Below are positions 33,326 through 47,719 of a DNA stretch of 64,000 nucleotides, one piece after another. Origin of the DNA: Artemia franciscana (lineage: Eukaryota > Arthropoda > Branchiopoda > Anostraca > Artemiidae); assembly GCF_032884065.1 (NCBI RefSeq), contig NC_088880.1, forward strand, positions 22,421,696-22,485,695, given 5' to 3'. Each line of letters begins with the position of its first letter. The first letter of the stretch is position 1. Both the position numbers and the translations under genes were made by a program. Below the pieces are notes generated by a model. It saw nothing but the letters and a program-made list of their open reading frames with translations, had not been told where the DNA came from and did no database searches.

Positions 33326-36204
33326 TATAAAATTCCTTCTGTTTAAAGCATTTTAGACAGATTCTGAGCCAACCATGGGTATATTGTTGTCACAAATGAT
33401 TTTTCTCAAATGGGCTGGTGGAAAACAAATAGAACATATAATTTCTCTTTTTTTATTAGTTCATGACTAGAATATCACAAAACTAAGCATTCATATTGCT
33501 GATTGTATCTTAAGTAAATACAATCTCTGATGGAGTTTTGTTGATACCTGTCTTAAAATTTGTTTGTCTAAATAAAATACATATTGTTTATTGGACAACA
33601 GTGAAAAATGGGAGCAATTATGACTTGAGTTGTTTTTTTTTCCAAATAATTTTTGTTCTCTAATGACATTTGTGTTCCTTCCTAAGTGGCTGGCACTCTA
33701 GGTTGAGAATCCTTTATCCAAAGGTCACAGGTTTAATTCTTGGCATTAGCATTTTATTTGGTTTGGGACAAAGGTCAGTGATTTGACTCTGTAAGTTCAG
33801 CCAGAATTGGCCCAAACTTAACAGGTTACCTAGAGAAATCTGGGGTCAGTAAGCAGGAAGGGCATGCAAAAGCATAGGATGACTGGCCCCTAGCTTCCTA
33901 TTGCACTTCCTGGCTAAAGGACCATCTGGTCCTATTGGGCTTCTGACTTAGCCATAGAAGCTTTCTTTTAAACCCATTAAATATAATTACAAAGGAAGAA
34001 ATGCCAGTAAGGTGATCCTTCCTTTTCAATGAATTGTTGATGTACAGACAAGAGTGTATATCATAAGAGGTGGCTGGTGAATGTTTTGCAAGGTTTAAAA
34101 ATTTAGGGCAATTGCTCAGGTTGGCAACTGAGCACAAAAGTAAAATTTTGTGAATTGTTTTTCTTTGTGGATGTTATATTTATGTAATGTCAAGCATTTT
34201 AAAGTTAATCTTCATTGTTTTGTTTTAATTGCCATGGCCCTAAGACTTTAGTGTATTAAAACCTACTTGTGTCCATCTATTTTCTTTTAAACAGAGAGGA
34301 GTTCTTTGTTTCCTAGCTTCAATAAATTTATATGCAATTTTGAGACAGGGTTACAAAGTAGGTCAAAACTTGCAAATGGAACTGTGGTATGACTTACTAA
34401 TTTGTAAGAAATGTATATCAATTTAAATATTTAAAAAATCACGTAGAAAACAAACAAGAGAAATAAATAAAAAGTATCCATTTGCAACCATTTAATGAAG
34501 TGTAACAAATGTAGATCATCCCTAAGATTGAAATGAACAAAGCTTCAATTATGAATCTGTTTTCTTTAAACAGAGTGAAGGGGCAAACCTCCAAGCTATG
34601 ACCAATTCAATCTCACTTTTGGTCTCTTCTCTCTTTCCTTCTCAATTGGAACTTTCTTTGGATTATTTTCAACCAAGTAAAAACAGTAGGGACATGATCA
34701 GGTATAAGTGACCTTCCACTTAGCCTACATACCCAGGGGAAAATAATGCAGCTATACTAATAATTGGTAAATTTTTTTGTTGTTAATATTTTGGATTTAC
34801 AAATAAAGGGAACATACCCCTTGATGCCTTTTTTATGTTCTTTACCAACATAATAAGTGCTTCAATTGCAAATTTTTGAGCTCTTGAAAATGCCCAAAAT
34901 ATACCCAAATAGTTTTTGGGTATAAAAAAGCTTAAAACATTGGTCTCAAAGTTACTGTTTCTTATTACATTACTGTTTCATCATTATTAGCACTGATTTT
35001 CCACAATTAAGTTGGATTAATAAATTATACAATACTATGCTGTTTTTCTTCTTCTTTGATGCTAAATTTTCAATTAAAGTATGTGTTTTTGGTCATTTTT
35101 GACAAAATAATATATGTTTTTCACTGCCAAAATTTGTTAGGTTAAGTAAGGTCAAAAAGTGCTTAAACTTGAACTAGCAATATAAGTAATTATTATATTT
35201 GTAAAGAACATACAAAAAGGCATACAACAAAAAATTTACCCCTAACATGCCTAATTTGTAAATATATAGCCCAAATTATATATTTCCAATGTTTTCTGCC
35301 ACCTTTTACTTGTTTTTCCAGTTCTTGTTTTGCCACAGTTGCTTCAATTAACAGGTACTAGGGTTGAGGGATAGATTGGCAAAATTAATGGAAAATATGT
35401 AATTTCAGCTATAGATTTCCATATTAGGAGGTCCTTCTCTTGGCTTATACCACATAAAGCATTATATAACCAGAGAAGAATAAGTAGCAAAAAGCTATGT
35501 ATACATAAGCACATGTTATTTAAGAATGACTTCTCTAGTGCTTAACTATGACCCCTTAGTAATATTGACAAGAAATGCATAACAGAAAAAGTGAAATTTA
35601 GTGTAAATGACAATCAGGAACTGGATACTGGCTCAAGGGGGCCAAAAACAGGGCTATATAATTGGAGTTCAAAAAGATGGTGATTTTTTAGTGAAAAAAA
35701 CACTTTCCCAGCTAATTTAAGACTTTAAATTGATTAGCCTACTGAAATTTTCCTATCCTATGCAATTGAAGTATTTTTGCCTTTTCAGAGCATTAAGACA
35801 ATTTATCACAATAAAAAATATCCAAAGCATCTTGAATGGAATGACTAAAAAGGCCAAAGACAACCACAATTTGCAATCTTACAATTAAACTTCTGGCCAC
35901 ACAAACTGTATTAGGCTACCCAGCTCTGAAATAATGGTTGAAGGAGTATTTGCCTGTAAAATTAGAGACAAGCCCGAAGCCCCAGCCTCTTCCTTGTCAG
36001 AACTTCACAGAGCATTAAAGCAATAATATAGGCTATTTTACGTGTGAAAAATGTAGTTATTCTCGTAGTTATTCATGCCATTTCAAGTGACATGTGGCCA
36101 GATAAGTATTTATTGTTATCTTTTAGGGGTTAAACCCCGATAAGTGGAAATCCCATTGGACAAGTAAAAGAACACGGGGTAAGGGGCATATCACCGGTCT
36201 AATT

Positions 36205-36370
36205 GAGGCAGTGTGGCCATGGGTAGTACCAAAATGCTATTTTAGTACTTTTTGATCAAAGTAGTACTTATTGAATACTTCCGGCAGAAATATTCTCTTT
36301 TAGTACGTTTTGCTAAAAGTATCACTTTTTCAATACTTTCTGTTAAAAGTAAAGCCTTTTTGAAAATCTA
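36205..36370. repeat. Possible hAT-like transposon end
   Basis: 'cagtgtggccatgggtagta' resembles hAT-type terminal repeats (CAGTG..GCCA). It is followed by repeated 'ttttagtac' and 'aaagta' words, giving internal short inverted repeats. No second terminus or transposase was identified, so this is tentative. Confidence 0.25.
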
Positions 36371-39300
36371 ACATTCCAAAAATTTATTTGGTCATTAGCA
36401 ATCTGTTTTCCCATATAAAATATATTGTTTTTCTGTTTTGTTGACAAGCATTTGCGCAGCAGGATGTAATACATAACATACTAGCATTTCTATTCATCAA
36501 TTTTTCTGTTGTTAATACTAATAAAAGAAATACACGTTACATTACAGGTTACAGACAGCATTTTGTGTTTTTATTCCGTCATAGTTTAGATATCTATAAA
36601 GAAAGAGACATGATTGTACAGATATACAAAACATAGGTAAACACAATTTTGAATAAGATAGGTGGTAAAGATTATGAAAGGTCATTTTAATATAAGATAT
36701 GCAAAGCATTATTAAAATAACAGGGAAGGGGAGCTTGTGGGCCAACTTTTTCCTGAAACCCTAGACTAAAAACTACACTCTCTTAAAACTAAAGACCTTA
36801 AAATCAGTTGTTGTATAGAATACTGCTGTTTGTTTTGTTGAAAAATGTTTTACAAAATATTTTTAACAAAATTTACCCAGATAGGTCTGGTAAAATTATT
36901 ACTGCACTATATTCAGGAACCGTTTAACTTAATCCTTGGATATATAATCTGAGGTCATCAACAAAAGTTCGGTGTTTTTTTGGTATTATAAACGGCTACT
37001 AGTGAGAAATATGCTAGCTACAAAAATGGTGGAAACTGTAAAAATTAGTTAATTTTCGTTTATAGAAAATGCTATACCCAGGTATAAATGACCTAAATTA
37101 GAGAAAAGCCTGTCCCTCCTCGATAAGCCCCATAGATTTTAAAAGAAAATGTTCTTTGATTGAAAACCCTTTCAATATATTCAGTGAAAAAAATAAATGG
37201 TAAATTTGCCCCCCCCCCACTCTTAGAACTTGAAAGGTATAATTTGCGCCACTCTCTATATTTTTTAGATTTAAAACCACTTCCAGGCATTATTGGGTGA
37301 AGGGAAGTAGTTAAACCCAAAGTGACTTTGAAAACCAATGTTGTGGGTATATAGAATAAGGAATATTGAAAAGGAAACACGTTACGAAAACAATTCTTAC
37401 TTCATAATGTGCAGAAAAAATCTTAATTATTTCACTTTGAAGGCTCTTTCATAATATTTTAACCCCACTGATGTGCAAATATATAGCCAAAACTATACAT
37501 TTTCCATGTATTTTGCCATGCGCCCCTTTTATTTCGACCTGGTTAGCCTAGGTCGAAGACAAAATCACATATAAAATATATAATTTTGGCTTTATATTTT
37601 TCCAATGGGAAGGGGGTGTGAAAATATATTGGGAGCATATGCAACATGTATATACCACAATTTTTCAGCATTGTAAAGCAAGAATTAAATTCTCAACATT
37701 TTTCCGTGTCGATAGCCACAGTTTTAAGCTTACACCTTTTTTGAATGTAAAGGAATTAGAATTTTGTTGCAATTGCATAGACAAGACTAGTACCATTAAA
37801 AGTAAAAGACAAATAGACTTAAATTTATTTAGCGACAAATACAGGAAGAGGGAAGCTTTTGACTTGACAACCCTAAAACGCCAAATTTTTGAAGTTCTTG
37901 AACTGCTTAATTATTTTATTAGACCTTTTTTTACAATTGTACCCTCCCCTCACCCTCATACAAAAATCATATGTGATCTCAAATTTAGAAATTTTACGGT
38001 ATAAACAATTCTGTACTATTTAATCTTTCAACTGTGAATGGAAAAAAAAATACTTATTTAGGAAATTAATGCCCTAGTAGTTACTGTCACCAGTAGCTAA
38101 AAATTCTCTAACTAAATTTTTAGATGAAACCCCTTAGCGTGTGTGATTTTCTGGAGAAAGTGTCAAAAAGAAGACAATAAACAATCAATAAAAGCAGCTT
38201 TTTAGTGTGGTTTCAACCGAAAAAGGGTAAGTTGTTTAAATGATGCATGCTTATTTTTTGTGTGCAGGTATTGGTTCAGATAAAACAGCTTTGATAAGGA
38301 TAACCGATAACCTTTTACATATGTATTTTGAAAAAGCTGCACATCTCGACCGCCTTTGCTGCTTCCAGATTTCCGTATCATTTTTCTAGAAAACAAATAG
38401 TTTGGACGTGTTATTACCACACTAGGCAATGATAAGCCGTTGAAAGTGAACATACAGAGATAAGACCATTTTGCTTGCAGTTGAAACCATGGGCGTACGT
38501 AGTTTCTTGTTTAGGGGGGAGGGCAGCCGATTCTGTGATGAAGGGTGGGGGTGGGGAGCTGAAATTTTATTGGCTGTTCATAAAACCTTACATTGCCATA
38601 AAGTTCTATCATACCTATGAAATCTTTAATTATAAGTAATCATCAAAAATCATGAATCATCATCAAGCTTCAGCATTATTCTTCTTGGATTAGAGCTAAA
38701 TATTTCCAAGACATCATGGATAATAGCTTTTTGTTTGACTTTTATTCTGTCATTCCAGGTGTTTATTTCCAGCTTTTTCAACTATCTACCTTTTATCAGC
38801 TGCTTTTTTAGCCATCTACCTTTTTTCAACTTCTTTTTCAACCATCTGCTTTTTGAGCCACATCTAGCGTAAATTTGAAGTTCTATAGGGGCAGCTATAT
38901 TTTTTTTTAAACGGCTTAATATTTTTTTGGTGTTTGCAACCTTTGATTTTATGTCTAAAAAAATGATCTAGATAGGTGAGGAGTTCGAGAAAGTTTGTTT
39001 AGGGGCATAATTTTGGAGAAAGATCATGTGAGTGACGACACAATTATATATGTTTTAAGAGAAAAAATATATTACTTTTCCTCCGGGGGTGGTCATAGCG
39101 TTTTTAGTATCTAGGTGGGCGTGCCTGTCCAAAAGCAAATACACCAGTATTTGAGTTAATCCCACCGAGAGTCATAGTTACTCCTGCCGTTTACCAGTGC
39201 CGTAAGCTCAAGCAATATGAAAAATATAGGTTGTTCCGTCTGCCTGCGACTCCAGGATACTGGTCGGTCATGTGTCAATCCTAAAACTCGGTGACCCGCT

Positions 39301-39400
39301 TCGGCCCTTTGGCCCTAAAGTCTTCATTAATATCCAACAAATTGATTCTAATAAAAAAAATTACCAAATTACGCGTGACACTTAGTCTGAACAGCTAAAG
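36371..39400. other. No recognised gene
   Basis: A plus-strand frame of 128 codons at 37618-38004 encodes a Phe/Cys-containing peptide (ELEFCCNCIDK) that I cannot assign. It ends with TAA and has no recognised partner exon. The segment at 37466-37590 carries another inverted pair of the 'gcaaatatatagcc' motif. Imperfect 35-bp 'tcaaccatctac'-type repeats lie at 38770-38860. 38480-38600 resembles a degenerate MITE or SINE end ('catgggcgtacgtag'). Confidence 0.4.
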
Positions 39401-39408
39401 AAAAAGGC

Positions 39409-41072
39409 ATGGAACAAAAACCTTTGTTTGATGACTCCTTAAAATTCGGAAGAAGGAAAATAATCTTTGGAACGCTTACAGATCCTCTAAGCCATTTTTG
39501 CGTGATTCTCGGCTCCAACTTTTCAAAGTTTGTAGAAGAGTTTACAATTCGCTTTGCCGAAAGGCTAAATCGTTATTTTACTATAGGAAATTCTCTGCGT
39601 GTGGTAATTAGGATGACATGGTGAGTAATTAATTCTGTTATTAGGCTACCTTCTCTGCCTCCTTCAGTCCCTTCAAGTATTGTGATTGACCGTGAAAATG
39701 TAGAGAGTGAGCTAAAAGTTCAAGATGCGTATATTTCCTATTTTGCTAAAATTGGCAAAACTACAGCCTTTTCTGTAAGTCCTTCTTCTTCTCTACCCGA
39801 TTTTATGTCTTATCTTGGACCGCCTTTTCCTAAATCAATGGCATTGGAACCTGTCTCTCAAGCTGAAAAAGCCAGAATTGTCAATGGTTTAAGGGGTTCT
39901 TAATCGTCTTAATCGACTAAGGTTGTCAAGTTTATTCTTCCTGTCATTGTTTCTGCCCTCACGAGACTTGTCAATCTTTCTCTTGAAAATGGTGTCTTCC
40001 CAAGTGTTTTAAAGCGTGCTCGTGTCATTATTCCTTTTAAAGGTGTATCAAGGAATGATCCTGCAAATTATCATCCCATATCTCTTTTATTATTGTTTAG
40101 TAAAATTTTTGAAAAAGCGATGCTTTCTCGACTTTTGAATTTTCTTAATTCTAAGCACTTTTTTCATGATTTTCAGTTTGGTTTTACGGCAATGCACTCA
40201 ACTGAGCATGCATGTGCTACTCTCTTGAATTATTTACATTCAGCTCATTACTCTGGTCTGATACCTGTTGCTCTTTTTCTCGATGTTCGAAAAGCATTCG
40301 ACTCATTAACACACACGATTCTTCTTTGGAAACTGTCCCATATTTGTATAAGAGGGTATGCTTATTCTTTGTTTCTATCATATTTATCTGGTCGAGTCAC
40401 CTCGGTGGATCCGCACTTTTCTAACCCTTCTGGAATAGAGTTTTGCATTCCACAAGGATCTGTAATTGGGTTGATACTTTTTTAATGTATGTCAATGACC
40501 TTATTAATGCGGTTAAAAATTTGAAACCTACCATTTACTGTCGTCTTTGTCAACCAGCATCCGTCACTAATCGTGACAGAAGTCCGTCCTTATCGGATGC
40601 ACTTATTGCTTTGGCTGATGACAGTGCTCTTAGCATAGCTGGTAGAACTGGGTCTGATCTTTTTTCAGAGATGATAGCCCTTTTTGAAAGAGTTATACAT
40701 TGGTTTGATGTAAATTATCTTGCCTTAAATGCCGGAATGTCATGTTTTCTCATTTTCCCCAGAGTCTAAAAGGCTTGTCCTGACTTAAAAGAAATAGACG
40801 TATCAAGATGTTCTCTAAGTAGACCTAAGGATCGTTATGTTCGATTCCTAGGTATCTTGCTTGACGAAAATCCTTTCTTCAAGCATCATGTTCACCTGAT
40901 TAAAATGAAAGTCTCCAGGAGTCTCGGAATCCTTAGAAAGCTCAAACGCAACGTTGACATTTGGATGTCAACTTTTCCCTCGTCTCTGAAGCTATTTTCA
41001 AAAATTTATTATAAAGCAAGGACTCTTATTCAGGAAACTAACCGATCTTTACTTAAACCCTTGCTTGATTAG
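39409..41072 (+). pseudogene. Decayed Jockey/CR1-type LINE reverse transcriptase
   Basis: One frame from 39409 to about 40480 carries a pre-RT region. Then come VFPSVLKRARVIIPF (about 40000), SKIFEKAMLSRLLNFL (about 40100), FGFTAMHSTEHA (about 40180), LFLDVRKAFDSLTH (motif A, about 40275) and FCIPQGSVIGLILF (motif B, about 40443). Stops interrupt it at 39622 and 39901. A frameshift in the T-run at about 40478 moves the reading to MYVNDL and ALADDSAL (motif C, about 40610), and another stop follows at about 40767. The thumb-like part continues to 41072. A tail with AATAAA lies near 41712. The endonuclease is missing. Dead copy. Confidence 0.82.
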
Positions 41073-41131
41073 AAATCTCGCTATTTCCTTTCTTGTTCTT
41101 TTTTCATTTTTTTTTTACAGCTGCACGGCCA

Positions 41132-41330
41132 TCTTCCTGCTGCCCTATGTAATAATATATCTTTTGTTTCTGATCAATCGACTTATCGTCTCCACATTTT
41201 CCTGCTGCCCTATGTAATAATATATCTTTTGTTTCTGATCAATCGACTTATCGTCTCCACATCTTCCTGCTGCCCTATGTAATAATATATCTTTTGTTTC
41301 TGATTAATCGACTTATCGTCTCTACACTTC
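41132..41330 (+). repeat. 65-bp tandem repeat, three copies
   Basis: 'cctgctgccctatgtaataa' recurs at 41136, 41201 and 41266, a strict 65-bp period with only one or two substitutions per unit. It lies in the 3' region of the LINE at 39409-41072. Confidence 0.95.
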
Positions 41331-41729
41331 AAACAGTTTATAGATTCTTCACACTCCATCAGTGAGGTCTCCCTTCAACCCTCTGACAGCTTGCAACAGG
41401 ATCTGCCACTTGTTTGGTATGTTCAAAAATTACACTAGATAATTTCTAGCAAGTGAATAATTTTTTTCCGATTTCCCTTGGAGATGATATCTCTATATTG
41501 AGTTGGATACCTAATTGAGTTAGTAACATCATGTGCTACCCTCTGCCTAGCTCGTCATTTTTGGGGATTATTAAGGTAGGTGACCGGATTTTTTTGAATT
41601 TTGTTTATATTTTTTTATGTTGCTATTTTTCTCCCCTGTTCTTTCCCGGCCATGGAGCCTCATGAGGGAGATTGTGTTGAAGTAGTTCTTTTGTTTATGA
41701 ATTTCTTGTTAAATAAAGAACTCATAACA

Positions 41730-42150
41730 AAGAAGCTTGCAGTTAGAAGACAAATGACAGCAAAGAGTAGAACGAATTGAAGATGAAAGTGAAAAACAAA
41801 GAAATATGTGGTTAGAAGATCGGCAGAAGCAGGAATTACAAGCGATAGCGGTAAAGTGTCAAAAATGAAGTGAAAAAAATTGTGCTGTTAAAACACAAGC
41901 GAGAGCGAAATTCTGGAAAAAATGACACTAAAGAAGAAAGAAATATAATGTTAGAATAACAACGCCATCAAATCTTCGATGTCAACAAAATGTGGCACAA
42001 AACCCAGCACAAACCATAAAGATGCCATAAACTACACAGCTATTAAGTACAAATCATTGGGACTCTTCAAGGTTACATGAATTCCCTGTGAAGCCCTCCA
42101 TTTTCCTAAGGAAGGAGCAGGAAACAAAGGTGACTCATTTGGTGGTTGCT
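41730..42150 (+). pseudogene. Possible Helitron N-terminal remnant
   Basis: One frame gives RIEDESEKQRNMWLEDRQ (about 41770) and later ERNIMLE, like the Arg/Glu-rich repeats preceding the Helitron Rep region. Another frame gives ALHFPKEGAGNKGDSF (about 42090), like the Cys/His-containing 'C..C.ALHF..E' block in arthropod Helitrons. Stops break it repeatedly, and no Rep or helicase motifs were found. The assignment is from family memory and is weak. Confidence 0.35.
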
Positions 42151-42400
42151 ACTTACAGCTAGAATCAATATATACAAGCCTGCCGCATGCCGAGCGCAGG
42201 GGCCCGGCCTCGAAATTGGCTACGCAGTTTCTTTTCTTAAAACTGGCATATTGAAATTTCTGGCCACAATATCTATCTAAAGAGGTTATAACTTTAAGGA
42301 AGAATTTGTATTTTCCCGAGGTGGTTGTATCGAACCTATGGTGATGCAATGGCATCAAAAGAGGCTAGTAGTATGCTATCATTTACTACTGGCAGAGACC
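42140..42400 (-). repeat. Dispersed repeat unit (also 44731-45150)
   Basis: A unit of about 230 bp with 'atcaatatatacaagcctg', 'aaactggcatattga', 'ctggccacaatat' and 'ttttcccgaggtggttg'. It is repeated with substitutions, two times in tandem, at 44745-44960 and 44960-45150. Open frames on the minus strand are similar among copies but have stops and no known domain. Confidence 0.7.
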
Positions 42401-44700
<2,300 letters not shown>

Positions 44701-44730
44701 CATTTTCCCTGAGCGTTAAGGGCACTATTA

Positions 44731-45150
44731 TTAATATCTTGATAATATTTTTCCCACGGTGGTTGCATCAAACCTAATTTGAAGCCATGACATCAAGAAG
44801 AAGCTCATATTATCTGCGGTTAGGAGACGAGTAAGAACGAAAATCAATATAAACAAGTCTGTTGGGGCCTGGCCTTGAGATTGACAACACATTTTTTTCT
44901 TTCTTAAAACTGTCATATTGACAATTCTGGCCACAAAAACGGTCTAAATAGGTCTCAGCCCTAAGGAGTAATTTGCATTTTCCAAGGGTGATTGTATTGA
45001 GCCTATGCTGACGCTCTGACATCAAGAAGTGGACCTCTTTATTTGCGGTTAGAAGAAAGGTGATAGCAAGAGTCCATATATGAAAGCCAGTCGTGTAGCC
45101 GGGCAAGGGATTGGCGGTGAAAGATCGCAGGCACAGTTGCACTACTCTTA
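44731..45150 (-). repeat. Dispersed repeat, two tandem units
   Basis: Two units related to 42140-42400. Shared words include 'ggtctcagccctaagg' and 'attttccaagggtg'-type text, and 'aactgtcatattgacaa'. Noncoding as far as I can tell. Confidence 0.65.
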
Positions 45151-46389
45151 TAAATAAGTACAATGACAGCAAAAATGGGCTTTGACCTGACAATAATTTT
45201 TCTTACATTTCAAAAGATATTTTTTGTCTCTTATTTTATCTGAAGACTCCTTTTTTGTTCTTGTTTCAGGAAGTTCTATTGCCCTCGGGAATAAGAACTT
45301 CTCCGTTTTGTGAGTTTGCCTGATCAAAGAAACAATTATCAGCTTAATATTCATATTGATTTTTCTAACAAAGGAGTATTTTAAAGCATTCAACGTCAGA
45401 AATTCCCATTATAAAGAATGATGGATAGTATCTTGATGCCAAGTTTTGACAATCCCAACGGCAATAAACTCTTTCTTTTGATATTTGAGTGTACGCTGAA
45501 AGTACACGTACATTCTGAAATCTATGATATTAACTAAAACAACCAATTTTGAAAGATATGATAGCTGCAGCAGTATCTGCAGCCTAGAAATGATCGAAAA
45601 AAGTTAAAAGTTAAAAATAAGTTTACTAAAAAACTATCTATTTAGAAAAAATTTACAATAAAAGTTGATTGAGAAATAATGACAGTTATTAAGAGTAATA
45701 TGAAGTATAATTTGTAATTAATAAAGTTATGAATCTTACTCAACAAAACAAATTTTAATAAAACACCAAAACACACTCAAAATTAATTCAAATCAAAATA
45801 AAGCGCGAATCATTAAAATTGCCCGTTTCGAAAAAACTTACCAGGGGATATAAAGTCCCCCACTTTCAACAAAAAGCAAAATCCCTTTTCTCGTATGGGC
45901 AGTACTGCGTCTCCTTTTTTTCTGTTTTATTAACCAGGGATGACCAGATCGAACCAGTGGTTGTAAAATATTGGGATAAGGCTCATTTGAATGGAAACTA
46001 AAATATGTGGCACCCCTTTTAAGCGATAAAAGAGATTAGACCATAATCAATTGTCATTTTCTACCACTTAGTACCACAAAACATTAATTTATTCAATGGA
46101 GCCAAAATATGTATTTCCTCATTTATTTGATAAAGATACGTCTTAATTCACGATTGAGAATATCTAACTTTGAAAATAATCTAAACTGAATAAATATCTG
46201 AATTACATATTAGCACAATTATCGAGTTGTTCTTTTGTTTTAAATCATAGGGTGGCAAATCAGCCATTTTGTGATCCTCGCTGTTGCTTTTTTCCATCCC
46301 TTTAGCTTACGCTGTTGGGAGTTATTTGTCACTTGTATAATTTTCCATGCGTCATAGATACCAAAAATTATATGACCAAAAAAAATATA
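45151..46389. other. No recognised gene
   Basis: AT-rich sequence. 45950-46030 holds a scrap ('aaggctcatttgaatggaaa') of the unit in the 6.6-8.9 kb array. Nothing else was recognised. Confidence 0.4.
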
Positions 46390-46722
46390 ATTCCACCGAG
46401 ACCTAGAATCCAATTGCGTCGGGGCGCTAGAATCCAATTACATCGGGGGCCTCTAGCAAGCAAAACCAACGGGAGCCATAGCGACCAATTCTATGTGGGC
46501 CCTAGTATCCAATTCGATCAGGGCCCTAGCATCCAATTCCATCGGGGCCCTAGCGTCCAGTTTCACCAGGCCCCTAGCAACATTTTCCATCGGGAGGGAG
46601 GCCTAGTAACTAATTCAACCTGGTCCCTATGGATCAATTCCGGCGGGGCCCAGCACTCAATTCTAACGGAGTCCTAGCATCTAACTCCATCGGGGTCCTA
46701 GCATTCAATTTCACCGACAAGA
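46390..46722 (+). repeat. GC-rich minisatellite, unit about 26 bp
   Basis: About 12-13 imperfect copies of 'cggggccctagcatccaatt' plus 'ccat'. The GC content contrasts sharply with the AT-rich surroundings. A 120-codon frame across it is a repeat by-product with periodic Ile-Gln-Phe-His-x-Gly-Pro. Confidence 0.9.
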
Positions 46723-46814
46723 CCCTTTGCCATTTCGAGACGTTTTTTAAGACATTTCGAGACACTTTTTAAGACATTCTCTACACGTCTTTCAAGATTT
46801 CTTTGGAGGTTACG

Positions 46815-47210
46815 TAATAGGGGAATGTATATTTATGTTAAGGATGACACAATCTCGCATCACATCACTTCTAGACTTCAGGGATCTATGGGGAATCTCC
46901 ACTTGCAACTGAGCACGGCATGCCTATGGATGTTACTTAATGGCAGCACCAACGTGGGTTTTACGTATTGGCGGTGCACGCGTGACTGTTACGTAATGAC
47001 GGGGCACGCCTGGGATGTCACGTAATACTATAATATACCTGTAAGTCAGGTAATAGGGAATGTTTACCTATGTTAAGGATGATGCATTCTCACTTGACTT
47101 GTTTCTTCAGGGCCCGTGGGGAATCCCTGCTTGTGACTGAGGAGAACACACAAGTGGGGTTTTATGTGATAACGATGCACACGGTGGAGTTACGTAATAC
47201 TTTAAGAGAT
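46815..47210 (+). repeat. Two-copy direct repeat with 'tacgtaat' words
   Basis: Unit 1 (about 46815-47035) and unit 2 (about 47049-47210) both begin 'aataggg(g)aatgt' and continue 'atgttaaggatga', 'gggaatc' and 'gactga'-like text. 'ttacgtaat' or a close variant recurs at least four times. 47210-47330 then carries repeated 'caaggcgttttttt' blocks. Confidence 0.75.
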
Positions 47211-47719
47211 TATTTTCTTCAGGATTTCACTTTTCGTTCAAGGCGTTTTTTTTTCTTTCAAGGCATTTTTTTCGAAATTTCATTTTTTTCAAGACGTTTT
47301 TTTCTCAGGGAACCTTTATTTTCCAAAGACTTGTATCTGCATTAACATTCAAAAGAGATTTACGCTCAATGTAATGGAGCACTAGACAGCTTGATCATCA
47401 AAGTTTTTTTAATACTTTATTTGGGGAATAGTTTCTATGTGATAACAAATTCCACGCATGAAGAATTCCCTGTCCTGCTTTGTAGAATTGTTAAATGGAT
47501 CGCATGTTTCCAACCCTTTCCATATGAGAGCGCACAAGCAGCCCAATGCTATTTATTTTTGACCTATTAGACTCACTCGCCTCTTACATTCTATTAATTT
47601 AAATCTTAATATTAGTAAAAATCACCTTATAAATGAGCCGTAAGCATTACACTTTATGCAACAGAAGCCTCATTATTTACATTAGTAGTAATAAGAAAAA
47701 TATTAACTTCACAATACGC

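Larger units (their letters stand above)
26490..36185. repeat. Large imperfect palindrome, about 9.7 kb
   Basis: The left arm (about 26490-31332) is repeated in reverse complement as the right arm (about 31449-36185) around a spacer of about 115 bp. Matching landmarks include 'cccaatggga..' and 'gtttaacccctaaaagata' at the outer ends (26520-26570 versus 36110-36160) and 'cagccaattc..' segments (29385 versus 34075). At the inner ends, 'cccacggacaagtaatc' (31309) matches its complement near 31455. The arms differ by scattered substitutions and small indels. A motif 'gtgcgtttctttactt' at the left end (26504) occurs again, inverted, in the spacer (31410-31428) and in diverged form at the right end. 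Short frames at 29330 and 33898 are mirror images of each other and are not genes. Confidence 0.9.

Noticed and set aside
37618..38004. 128-codon plus-strand frame
   Set aside because: Not assignable to any family; no splice partners or promoter seen, and codon content is not distinct from surrounding AT-rich DNA. Described only under the unassigned region.
46315..46677. 120-codon frame with periodic IQFH-Gly-Pro
   Set aside because: By-product of a 26-bp minisatellite read through; the periodicity comes from the DNA repeat.
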